From NCBI GenBank assembly GCA_021229015.1, contig CM037790.1, positions 57,615,997-57,679,996 on the forward strand: a stretch of 64,000 bases of DNA, read 5' to 3'. The first letter of the stretch is position 1, and every line of letters begins with the position of its first letter. The notes beneath the pieces were generated by a model. That model was not told the DNA's origin and ran no database searches. It was given only the letters and a program-made list of their open reading frames with translations. The position numbers and the translations under genes were made by a program. Source of the DNA: Solen grandis. Taxonomy: Eukaryota > Mollusca > Bivalvia > Adapedonta > Solenidae. Positions 34,157-45,419 of the stretch are shown here, piece by piece.

Positions 34157-37100
34157 TGTGTTAATGCAAAAAGCAGGAGATAGAAGTTTCATGTAATGAC
34201 TCAACTCTGGTAGTATTTCATGTTCATGCTGAACAATTGACATTATATTCCGAAATTAGTTTAAAGGTCCTATGTTCGAATTTTACTTCAGCCACATTAC
34301 TTTGGTTTTTCGGAATCAAGATTAGCTGACAAAATATTCACACCTCAGTTTCAAGATGTACAATCTGTAAAAATTTGAAGAAAATCTGATCATAAATGGC
34401 GGCTGTAGAGCGCGAATACCATTTTTTTCACTATTTTTAGCTCTGACGTCAGGTGACGACATAGGGTGCTGAAAATGCTGTTGCTCAAAAGCACATACTT
34501 TACTGTTATAACTCTGAAATTTTCATGATTTTGAACAACTGGCATCATGTCAAAATCATTGCCCTAAAATGAAAATTAAGAAGTATGCTTATGACGTCAC
34601 ATGACGTCATATGACGTCACGACTCAAAATATGTTAAGAAATTATGAAGAACTGCAAACTGTGTAAGTTTCATCTTTTATTTAATCCTGAAGCTCTTTAA
34701 TCCTAAAATGAAAATTTCGGTCCTATGTTCGAATCTTATTTCAGCCACAGAACTTTGGTCTTTCGGAATTTCGTTAGCTGACAGGATATGCACATCTTAC
34801 CTTAAAGATGTACAATCTGTGAAAATTTGAAGAAAATCCGACCATAAATGGCGGCTGTAGAGCGTGAACACCATTTTTCACTATGTTTAGCTCTGACGTC
34901 ATATGACGTCATAGGGTGCTGAAAATTATTATGTTCAAAAGCGTATATTTTACTGTCATAACTCTGAAATTTTCATTATTCTGAACAACTGGCATTATGT
35001 CGAAATCATTGAACTAAAATAAAAATTAAGAAGTATGCTTATGACGTTACATGACGTCCTTTGACGTCACGACTCAAAATATATGTAGAAATTCTGCAGA
35101 ACTGCAAACTTTGTAAGTTTCAACTTTCTATCTCATTCTGACGCTCTTCAATCCTAAAATGAAATTTTCGGTCCTATGTTCGAATCTTATTAAAGCCACA
35201 GAACTTTGGTCTTAAGGAACTACGGTTAGCTGACAGGATATGCACACCTTAGTTTAAAGAGGTACCATCTGTGAAAATTTGAAGAAAATTCGACCATAAA
35301 TGGCGGCTGTAGAGCGTGAAAACCATTTTTCACTATTTTTAGCCCTGACGTCACCTGACGTCATAGGGTGCTGATGATGCTTTTTTTCAAAAGCGAATAC
35401 ATTACTGTCAAAACTCTGAAATTTTCATTATTCTGAACAAGTGGCATCATGTCGAAATCATTTGCCTTAAATGAAAAATTAGATATATGCTTATGATGTC
35501 ACATGACGTCATATGACGTAACGACTAAAAACCTTTGTAGAAATTCTGCAGAACTGCAAACTGTGTACGTTTCAACTTTCTATCTCATCCTGAAGCTGTT
35601 TTATCCTGAAATGAAATTTTCGGTCCTATGTTCGAATCTTATTTCAGCCACAGAACTTCCGTCTTTCGGAATTTCGATTAGCTGACAGGATATGCACACC
35701 TTAGTTTCAAGATATACCATATGTGAAATTTGATGAAAATCCGACCATAAATGACGGCTGTAGAGCGCGAACACTTTTTCTTACTATTTTTAGCTGTGAC
35801 GTCAGGTGACGTCATAGGGTGCTTAGGATGCTTTTCTTCAAAAGCGCTTAATTTACTGTCATAACTCTGAAATTTTCATTATTCTGAACAACTGGCAACA
35901 TGTCGAATCATTGCCCTAAAATGAAAATTTGAAGTATGCTTATGACGTCCTTTGACGTCATGTCTCAAAGTATATGTAGAAATTCTGCAGAACTGCAAAC
36001 TGTGTAAGTTTCAACTTTCTATCTCATCCTGAAGCTCTTTTATCCTAAAATGAAATTTTCGGTCCTATGTTCGCATCTTATTTCAGCCACAGAACTTCGG
36101 TCTTTCGGAATTTCGGTTAGCTGACAGGATATGCACACCTTTGATTCTAGATGTACCATCTGTGAAAATTTGAAGAAAATCCGACCATAAATGACGGCTG
36201 TAGAGCGCGAACACCATTTTTCACTATTTTTAGCTGTGACGTCACATGACGTCATAGGGTGCTGAATATGCTTTTGTTCAAAAGCGCATACTTTACTTTC
36301 ATAACTCTGAAATTTTCATTATTCTGAACCACTGGCATCATGTCGAAATCATTGCCCTAATATGAAAATTAAGAAGTATGCTTATGACGTCACATGACGT
36401 CATTTGACGTCACAACTCAAAATATTTGTAGAAATTCTGCAGAACTGCAAACTGTGTAAGTTTCAACTTTCTATCCCATCCTGAAGCTCTTTTATCCTAA
36501 AATGAAATTTTCGGTCCTATGTTCGAATCTTATTTCAGCCACAGAACTTCGGTCTTTCGAAATTTCTGTTAGCTGAAAGGATATGCACACCTTAGTTTCA
36601 AGATGTACCATCTGTGAAAATTTGAAGAAAATCCGACTATAAATGACGGCTGTAGAGCGCAAACACCATTTTTCACTATTTTTAGCTGTGACTTATTAAA
36701 AAAAATGAATTGAAAAACATAAAAAAAAAATTTGGAGAATGATAATAATAAAAAAAATGACGTCACGTGACGTCATACGACGTTTATTTCACATAATTGT
36801 TAGACACCCAGAGACCTACTAACTGACAAAATTTTAACTTTCTATCTCAAATAGGACATTTTTTGTAAGCATTTAAAAATTGACGTCCTTGGTTCGAATC
36901 TTGGATCCGCCATAGATGCTTGGACTTTTCGAATTTTGAAAAACGGACACCGGTATACACAATAAGAACGTAATATACACATTCTGTGAAAATTTGATAA
37001 AATTCGGTCCATTAATAATGGCTCTGGACCGTGTACAAACTTTCGTAGTCAATTTCAAATGTGACGTCATATGACGTCATAGGCTTCTGAAAATCATTGA

Positions 37101-37653
37101 AATCGAAATTTCAGCGTCTGAATCATTTGTCATTAAATTTTCATTGCCCTTCGAAAATTTCAACATATAGAAATACTCTTATTAATATTAGAAATACATT
37201 ATCATATAATGACGTCAAGTGACGTCATGTGACGTTTATTTACACAAAATGTTTAAGACTCCCAGAGACCTATATACTGACCAAATATCACTTTTCTATC
37301 TCAAATAAATCCGATTTTATAAGCATTTAAAAATTTACGACCTTGGTTCGAATCTTGAATTCGCTATAGAACCATGGACTTTTCGAATTTTGAAAAACGG
37401 ACACCGAGATGCACAACTAGAACTTAATATATACATTCTGTGAAAATTTGATGAAAATCGGTCCGGAAATAATGGCTGTAGACCGCGTACAAACATTTGT
37501 AGTCAACGTCAAGTATGACGTCATATGATGTCATAGGCATATGAAGATTATTGAAATCAAAATTTGAAGTATAAGCCATTAAATTTTCATCGTCATTGGA
37601 CTATTGCAACATATAGAAACTAACGAGTAGAAAAGGAGGAAAAAAAAGAATAA

Positions 37654-37695
37654 CTAGATTTCGTTTGTCCCGAACAAACGATAGGGCTTTCTGCC
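37654..37695 (-). repeat. CTAG-hairpin terminus 5 with compensatory stem changes
   Basis: ctag 37654-37657; stem tcgtttgt (37661-37668) pairs with acaaacga (37674-37681). Relative to the other copies two base pairs changed on both sides, keeping the stem. Followed by 'tagggctttctgcc'. Confidence 0.65.
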
Positions 37696-37699
37696 CAAA

Positions 37700-38100
37700 T
37701 GACCTCAGTGTCATTGTGACCTTGACCTTTGACTCTATTACCTCAAAATCGTAGGTGTCACAGGCCGTGGGCAATGTCCTTACGAAATTTCACAGACATA
37801 GCCTTATTTCTTCTCAAGTAATAAATAAAAAAGATTTTATATTTAGTGAAACTTTGATTCTGACCTTTGACCTAATGACCTAAAAATTAAAAACAGGATC
37901 GTGAACTGGCAATGGACTATGTCCCTAACAAGTTTCACAAACAAAGCTTATTCATTCTTTCAAAACCCTATGCGTTTTCCTTCTCAATTTATTGTTGCGG
38001 ACAAGGATTTGCGGACAAGGATTTTACACTAACTGTCAGTGTGACCTTGACCTTTGACGTAATGACCTCAAAATCAATAGTGATCATTCACTATCCATGT
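37700..38100 (+). repeat. Repeat units with tgaccttgacctttgac
   Basis: The phrase tgaccttgacctttgac or a close variant recurs at about 37718, 37860 and 38042, each followed by 'taatgacctcaaaat' or similar. Units are about 145-180 bp. Runs into the assembly gap. Confidence 0.7.
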
Positions 38101-38200
38101 NNNNNNNNNNNNNNNNNNNNNNNNNNNNNNNNNNNNNNNNNNNNNNNNNNNNNNNNNNNNNNNNNNNNNNNNNNNNNNNNNNNNNNNNNNNNNNNNNNNN
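38101..38200. other. Assembly gap, 100 N
   Basis: Exactly 100 N, the usual placeholder for a gap of unknown size. The flanking repeat structure may therefore be incomplete. Confidence 0.99.
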
Positions 38201-38369
38201 ACATACTATGCTAATTTGAATAGAAACTAAGTTGAGTTACGCATTATAGATATGCACTATAACATCATATGCTCTTCAGAAAATCCATGCTTTCTATCTT
38301 TTTTGTTATTTTTATTTGCTATAAAACATGTAATGATTTCATGCAATAAAATATTTGTAGTTGTAATTA

Positions 38370-40000
38370 ATGGAGATAAGAGAAAAAGCGATTTCTTATG
38401 GGTCATATGTGAAAAAGATTTGAAAGAATAGAAAAAAAATACTACAAAATATTGAGAATAGCCTAGATAGCGAAAAAATAAGTCAATTAGAATTGCTTAG
38501 GGGTGAACTTAGGAATATTCAAGATGAAAAACTAAAGGGTCCAGTGGTAACGTATCCGATTACGGATCCGAAGGTTGTTGGTTCGAACCTCGTTGGAGGC
38601 AAGAATTATTCATGACCTTCCCAGGCGCAAAGTACTGGTCCAACCCAGGAACCGTCGAGAGGGATTAGTATAAGTTGTAAGAACTTGTTTCCCAATCGAC
38701 GTAAAATAAATAAGTTTAAACTAAACAAAGTGTACAAAAAAAAAGGAGTGGAAGGTGAAAAACCATCAAAACTCTTTTGTAAATCAGAACACAATAATCA
38801 TGCCTAAAAAAACTATCAATTCAATTCTTAAAGAAAACAATGATGTCATTTCAAACCAAACAGAAATTTTAAACGAAATAGCACACTTTTAAAATGCTTT
38901 ATTTAAACAAAAAACAAAAAAACAAAACAAAAAAAAACAGTGAAAAATCTTCAATAGATGATTCATTCAATGACTTTTAAATCAAAAAAAAAAAAAAAAA
39001 AAAAGAGTAGTGATATTGAAGGTCCAATAAGTCTTCAAGAAGCGTCATTTGTTTTAAAAAATATGTCAAATAACAAAAGTCCGGGTAACTCTGGTTTCAC
39101 TACAGATTTTTTGAAGTGTTTATGGAAAAGAATTAGTATTTTTGTCGTTCGGTCATTGAACAATGCATTTGAATCTGGTCAATTAGCTGTAACTCAGACA
39201 CAAGGTATAATTACTTGCATACCGAAAGGAAATAAACCTAGAAACCAGTTTAAAAATTGGAGGCCTATAACTCCCTTAAACACTGTCTATAAAATTGGGT
39301 CGGGCTTTATAGCTAATCGATTAAAGAGATATTTGGATAAACTAATAAATAATCAACTAATAAGATCAAACAGGGGTTGTAAAAGGCAGATTTATTGGAT
39401 AAAATATTAGATAAATATATGACACTATGCAATAGCTGAAGATAAAGATATCCCGGGATTGCTCCTTCTGATCGATTTTGAAAAAGCTTTCGACTCTAGT
39501 GGAATTTTATCTTTTAAACTTAAGATGTTTTTGCGATTTCCTCAAACTTACAATGGTTTCAGTTTAGGATTAATCACAGAATCCTTGGAACAAACGACCT
39601 TCTTAACAGAATATAAATATTAGATAGTAATAGATGTTCTTTTTGTAAAACTGATAAAGAAACTATTATTCATCTACTATGGGAGTGTCACTTAAGCCAG
39701 ATATTATAAAAAAGATCACAGTAAAACAAGTAAATCCAAAAATAGCAAATATAGGGAAAGTATATTTCTTATTTAGTGTATTAAACGACACATGTATGGT
39801 GAAACGCCTTTTAATTTCATTTACTAAAAAAGTCTTATATCACAGAAGGGTTATAAAACTTAAACCTACATATGATTTAGCTGTAGCTTATATTATTACA
39901 CAACAATACACAATATACGCCAACGCATTTTTAAAATTAGAAGATAGGAACCGCTTTGACTCCCAATGGAAACATTTTCTAAGCAATGTAACACATTAGA
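38370..40000 (+). pseudogene. L1-like LINE ORF2 remnant with deletions, split by a SINE
   Basis: The endonuclease-RT linker begins EIREKAISYGSYVKK (about 38373) and continues LELLRGELRNIQDEKL to 38536. It resumes after a SINE as GVEGEKPSKLFCKSE and TEILNEIAHF. The RT N-terminus (38997-39408) has LKNMSNNKSPGNSGFTTDFL, QGIITCIPKGNKPR, NWRPITPLNTVYKIGSGF. IPGLLLLIDFEKAFDS-like motif A appears near 39450-39495. Then the YADD region is missing, and the text jumps to a C-terminal CSFCKTDKETIIHLLWEC (about 39633-39687) and the last segment to 39999 (RFDSQWKHFLSNVTH). Several stops. Clearly a different LINE lineage from 13-18 kb. Confidence 0.85.
38537..38717 (+). mobile_element. tRNA-derived SINE, copy 2 of family A, inside the L1 remnant
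   Basis: Starts gggtccagtggtaacgtatc, with B box ggttcgaacctcg, body 'tactggtccaacccaggaac' and end 'caatcgacgtaaaataaata'. Flanked by an 8-bp direct repeat aaactaaa (38529-38536 and 38718-38725). It separates codons of the L1 linker that are contiguous in related elements. Confidence 0.85.
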
Positions 40001-40829
40001 TAATGTTTAAATCTTAAACAGTATTTTCAACACGGACATAATAAGGTACAGATGCTTTACTTTGGTTATTTTGTATGGACTCAAATAAGTAAACCACTAT
40101 AGATTTTGTATTGTTTTATAATTCTATGTAGGAAAGTCAACGTGTTTTTTTTTCTTCTTCTTCTTTGTCCTATGTTTGTACTACTTCTCTAATAGAATTT
40201 AAACTACCACTTTGTTAATAATTGACTAAAAGTTAGAAATTAAATGTTGCATTAGGTATATGATGTAATTTACATGTATGTTTATATAAACATAGTTATA
40301 TGCAGTTGTTTTGTACGGAGCAACGGGGATGGCCTCGACCCTTTTGCTTCTATGAAGAGAAAAATAAAGTGGTAGAAAAAAATGAATTCAATGGCACAGG
40401 TGTTTCTTGGGTAACTCTCTACAAATGTTGCTAAAATAAACTTGATCCATGTAGAACTTTGGTTATCAACCAAATGTTTATAACCAGTTTTATTTTCCTT
40501 CAGTAAATCTTCTCTAAATATGATGGTAAGAACTTAATTCCATTTAACAAAAATGATCACATCATAACCCTCTACAAAAGCTGTTAAAACTCTAAATTTA
40601 TCCCTTGAAAATTCAGCTTCCTAGGGATTATTTAGAAAGTACACTTCCACAAACCTGATGACCTGATGGTTATATAACATTTTTCTTTTATACTCCAAGA
40701 GCCATAATTGGAGAAAGTGGTCCAATACCAATTCAGCCTTGGCAAGATAATAGTCATTAATATGGCCCTATATCGCTCACCTGAGTACCACTGCTGTAAA
40801 GGCGAACATAAACAATAAACGAATTTCTG
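40001..40829 (+). other. Non-coding; fragment of the modular repeat head
   Basis: Mostly AT-rich with no gene; the start may be the L1 3' UTR. At about 40763-40795 'atggccctatatcgctcacc' followed by 'tgagtacca' matches the head of the modular repeat at 6816, and this fragment abuts the minisatellite. Confidence 0.5.
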
Positions 40830-42802
40830 TTTGGTATAACGGTTATACGACTGACGTATTGTTTTGTATTACGTAATACAATTGACGTATCATTGTTTGG
40901 TACTACGGTAATACAATTGACGTATCATTGTTTGGTACTACGGTAATACAATTGACGTATCATTGTTTGGTACTACGGTAATACAACTGACGTATCATTG
41001 TTTGGTACTACGGTAATACAATTGACGTATCATTGTTTGGTACTACGGTAATACAATTGACGTATCATTGTTTGGTACTACGGTAATACAATTGACGTAT
41101 CATTGTTTGGTACTACGGTAATACAACTGACGTATCATTGTTTGGTACTACGGTAATACAATTGAGGTATCATTGTTTGGTACTACGGTAATACAATTGA
41201 CGTATCATTGTTTGGTACTACGGTAATACAACTGACGTATCATTGTTTGGTACTACGGTAATACAATTGAGGTATCATTGTTTGGTACTACGGTAATACA
41301 ATTGAGGTATCATTGTTTGGTATTAGGTAATACAACTGAGTATCATTGTTTGGTACTACGGTAATACAATTGAGGTATCATTGTTTGGTATTACGGTAAT
41401 ACAACTGACGTATCATTGTTTGGTACTTTCGGTAATACAACTGACGTATCATTGTTTGGTACTACGGTAATACAATTGAGGTATCATTGTTTGGTATTAC
41501 GGTAATACAACTGACGTATCATTGTTTGGTACTACGGTAATACAACTGACGTATCATTGTTTGGTATACGGTAATACAACTGACGTATCATTGTTTGGTA
41601 CTACGGTAATACAACTGACGTATCATTGTTTGGTACTACGGTAATACAACTGACGTATCATTGTTTGGTACTACGGTAATACAACTGACGTATCATTGTT
41701 TGGTACTACGGTAATACAACTGACGTATCATTGTTTGGTACTACGGTAATACAACTGACGTATCATTGTTTGGTATACGGTAATACAATGAGGTATCATT
41801 GTTTGGTATACGGTAATATACAATGACGTATCATTGTTTGGTACAACGGTAATACAACTGACGTATCATTGTTTGGTATTACGGTAATACAACTGACGTA
41901 TCATTGTTTGGTACTACGGTAATACAACTGACGTATCATTGTTTGGTACAACGGTAATACAACTGACGTATCATTGTTTGGTACTACGGTAATACAACTG
42001 ACGTATCATTGTTTGGTACAACGGTAATACAACTGACGTATCATTGTTTGGTACTACGGTAATACAACTGACGTATCATTGTTTGGTACTACGGTAATAC
42101 AACTGACGTATCATTGTTTGGTACTACGGTAATACAACTGACGTATCATTGTTTGGTACTACGGTAATACAACTGACGTATCATTGTTTGGTACTACGGT
42201 AATACAACTGACGTATCATTGTTTGGTACAACGGTAATACAACTGACGTATCATTGTTTGGTACTACGGTAATACAACTGACGTATCATTGTTTGGTATT
42301 ACGGTAATACAACTGACGTATCATTGTTTGGTATTACGGTAATACAACTGACGTATCATTGTTTGGTACTACGGTAATACAACTGACGTATCATTGTTTG
42401 GTATTACGGTAATACAACTGACGTATCATTGTTTGGTACTACGGTAATACAACTGACGTATCATTGTTTGGTACTACGGTAATACAACTGACGTATCATT
42501 GTTTGGTATTACGGTAATACAACTGACGTATCATTGTTTGGTATTACGGTAATACAACTGACGTATCATTGTTTGGTACTACGGTAATACAACTGACGTA
42601 TCATTGTTTGGTACTACGGTAATACAATTGACGTATCATTGTTTGGTACTACGGTAATACAACTGACGTATCATTGTTTGGTACTACGGTAATAGAATTG
42701 ACGTATCATTGTTTGGTATTACGGTAACATTGTTTGGTATTACGGTTATACAACTGACGTATCATTGTTTGGTACTACGGTAATACAACTGACGTATGAC
42801 GT
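40830..42802 (+). repeat. 35-bp minisatellite, ~55 copies
   Basis: Unit tgacgtatcattgtttggta followed by ctacggtaatacaac (35 bp). Variation is mainly ctacgg / ttacgg / caacgg and caattg / caactg. The core gtattacggtaatac is a palindrome with 7-bp arms. The left end has more caattg and gaggtat variants, the right half is more homogeneous. Related to the array at 46.6 kb. Ends at a SINE insertion; one diverged unit continues at 42951-42990. Confidence 0.95.
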
Positions 42803-42814
42803 AATACAGTTGGC

Positions 42815-42938
42815 TGCGGTAGGTCGGTGGTTCTACCCGGGTACCTCTGTGTATTCGGGGTTTTCCTCCACCTGTAATTAGCTGGACGTCGCTATATGAT
42901 TGAAATACTATCGCAGCGACGGTAAAACCCAATACAAC
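42815..42938 (+). mobile_element. SINE family B, 5'-truncated, in the minisatellite
   Basis: Reads 'tgcggtaggtcggtggttct', 'attagctggacgtcgctat', 'gcagcgacggtaaaacccaa', in inverse orientation to 24398-24611. Flanked by a perfect 12-bp target duplication aatacagttggc (42803-42814 and 42939-42950), itself a minisatellite-derived sequence. Confidence 0.9.
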
Positions 42939-43079
42939 AATACAGTTGGCGTATTTATGTATGGTATTACCGTAATACAGCTGACGGTTTATTATATTTC
43001 TTGGAGTAAAGAAGGGCGAAAATCTATTACTAATTCTACTTTCTTTTGTTTTTAAATGATGTTCAGTCTCATTTATTGA

Positions 43080-43990
43080 ATATCAGTTCATGTGGCATAG
43101 ATCTTGGTGATCCAGAAAATACTACCCATTGGCTTTAACTATTGATCCTTCTCCATGCCGACGATACTGTTATTTTATCAAATTCTTCGACGGATCTTCA
43201 AAAGTCTTAACTCCTTCGCTGACGACTGTCGTGACTGGCACTTAAAAGTAAATATAAATCAAACAAAAATAATCGTCTTCGGTGCTAGAAAACACAACCT
43301 CTTAATTTCACTATAGGCAGCGACAACATTGAAATAATTGAGCAATATCATTACCTTGGTGTAACCTTTTCCAGTAACGGGTCTTTTTTCAAAGCCAGGA
43401 ACAACCTGTCATAACAGGCAAATAAAGCTCTCCACATATTATACACAAGAATTCAAAACTCTTGACTTACCTATTGACCTTGTAATAAAATTGTTTGACC
43501 ACACAATTTCCTCTATTTTTTTGTATGGATCAGATATTTTTGGTTTTGAAAACCGAAAAGCTATTGAAAAAATCCACTGTAGTCTCCTTCGTCACATTAC
43601 TAAAGCTAATAAAGGTACACCCTTGAACTTTCTTTATGGGTAATTTGTCGATTCTTGCACACACACGCACGACTGACTTTTGGTCAAAATTAATAACAAG
43701 TAAGCAAACGAAAATTTCATTCGCAGTTAATAGGTTTATGTTAATGAACATCACACTTTTAAATGGCTTACAAAATAAATTAATTCTCAATTCTATAGGA
43801 AGACCAGACATATGGGAAAACAAATTAAGAACTAATCTAATGAATATACACTTGTACGTAAAACAAATTCTTATCGATCAATTTAAACAAACATGGCATT
43901 CGGAACTACTGGAATCAAACAAAAGGCTTCTTTACCTGAGTTTTAAAAAACAATCACGGATTCGAAAATTATTTAACCTCGCTTAACAGG
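43080..43990 (+). pseudogene. LINE RT remnant related to the 13-18 kb LINE
   Basis: Readable in shifting frames: LLHADDTVILSNSSTDLQKS (near 43148, an HADD variant of YADD), WHLKVNINQTKIIVFGAR (near 43240), then FWSKLITSKQTKISFAVN (43677 on) and QILIDQFKQTWHSELLESNK. The last block matches QRLIDQFKQEWFSKLSESNK of the LINE at 17385. It is therefore an older relative truncated at both ends and full of indels. Confidence 0.8.
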
Positions 43991-44064
43991 AAGGAAATGC
44001 TCCGCATATTTAAATGTTCCCGGCGGCCATGGTGACCACGTTTCAGGCCACCATGGACAAAACA

Positions 44065-44087
44065 GGGGGGGGGGGGGGGGGGGGGGG
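44065..44087 (+). repeat. Poly-G run (23 G)
   Basis: Uninterrupted G run followed by further G clusters (aacggggggg). Length is prone to sequencing error. Confidence 0.9.
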
Positions 44088-45337
44088 AGAACGGGGGGGA
44101 ACGGGATGGGCAAACGTGAGAGGCCATGAGCGCCGTGGATGCCGGGCAAGATTTTTAGACTGTCAAAAATTTCGCAACGGCAGTCATGGTGCAGGTTAGA
44201 AACCTAGTGGGCCGTAGTAAAACGGGATGAACGCAACAAGACGTGACAGAACGTAATAGGCCGTAACAAAACTTAGAGTTGATCCGTAGTGGGACGGGAA
44301 GCATTCCTGATGTTGTCTCGTACAAAAATTTCTTTTTCTTTGGACGGCATTTTTAAAAACCACGTTCTATGGTAGCACGCATTCTTCATCGAAAATATTT
44401 CGAGGCTTTATTTGATAAATTCATTTTCCACCTTTTTACTACGCAGAGATATAGGTCTGATTTTGTTCACCTAGTGATGTTAATTCTTATGTATAAATAG
44501 TATACGGGCCTCTTTATGGGCAAAAAGTAGGTCAAACCTATTCCTATAGGGTGTAAACAAAGATGACGGTTCTATTAATAGATACGGGCGGTCATGTTAT
44601 TTTTCGGCGTGGCTGTATAATTTCGATTTCAACTCGCATCTTAAACCAATCAAATGTACGCTAACAGCGGTAAATAATTCTAATCTGAATAAAAGGACTC
44701 CTGTTATTGGTTAACGCATCGTTATGGACTATAAAATTACTGTAAATAAGGGGTGCAGCTTGTATATATCATTCAGCTTGGTGTTATTACTTTTCTTTTT
44801 GATGTAAACATGAAAGTGATTTCAGTAAGTTAAATACAATCCTTTTCCATCAATTGAGGAATGCTACTTTGTGAAAATGATTTAAAACAACAAAAAAAGA
44901 ATCCACCGTGTTATGACATGAAACCCCTTAATTACTATGTATATTGAATTCTTCCAGCCTGCCGAGATGCTCTCATTGAAAATTAATTCGCCAAAACCAA
45001 AACAACTAATAACGCTTTTATATCATAATTGTCATATGCAATAATGATATGAACAAATATCAAACAAGCCTATTTACAGATATAATTTTTTGTATTACCG
45101 TCTATAAATAAGTATATTTCATAGAAAAAATACTGAACTATTTCTAGAGCGTACTAAATTTGTTGTGCGTCGGTCTTTCGCGCGCTTTTCCTCGGAATGT
45201 TCTAGAAGACTGGAAATCTCGTTTTTCTTTCATCCTACGCCGAATATCTTTTTTAAAGATATTTCTTGTTTATAGTTACTCGTATAAGGGATAACGCATG
45301 TTGGGCATATGAGCAGTTGCAAGATGGACACTTCGTT

Positions 45338-45377
45338 ATTTATTTATTTATTTATTTATTTATATATATATATATAT

Positions 45378-45416
<39 letters not shown>

Positions 45417-45419
45417 TTA
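45338..45419 (+). repeat. (TTTA)n microsatellite
   Basis: Two blocks of ttta tetranucleotides separated by a short AT stretch. Confidence 0.95.

Larger units (their letters stand above)
28340..37653 (-). repeat. Array of ~450-bp units rich in TGACGTCA, probably tandem Helitron/Helentron-like elements
   Basis: About 17-18 units start with clusters of overlapping TGACGTCA palindromes, at about 28370, 29968, 30340, 30791, 31447, 31884, 32328, 32795, 33226, 33677, 34589, 35039, 35496, 35940, 36385, 36757 and 37207; typical spacing is 437-457 bp. Two diverged subtypes share one layout: 'caactttctatctca', 'ttcgaatctt', 'ctgtgaaaatttga', 'atggctgtaga'. Conserved CTAG-hairpins at about 28847, 31247, 34113 and 37654 divide the array into blocks of 2.4, 2.9 and 3.5 kb. 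Small minus-strand frames here follow the repeat and are not genes. The minus orientation assumes the hairpin is the 3' end. Confidence 0.75.

Noticed and set aside
32417..37070. Minus-strand frames such as those starting MTSHDVTAKNSEK
   Set aside because: They recur in every ~450-bp unit with different truncations and no domain; they follow the repeat.
40830..42802. CRISPR-like regular repeats
   Set aside because: Units are head-to-tail with no unique spacers, and the genome is eukaryotic; it is a minisatellite.
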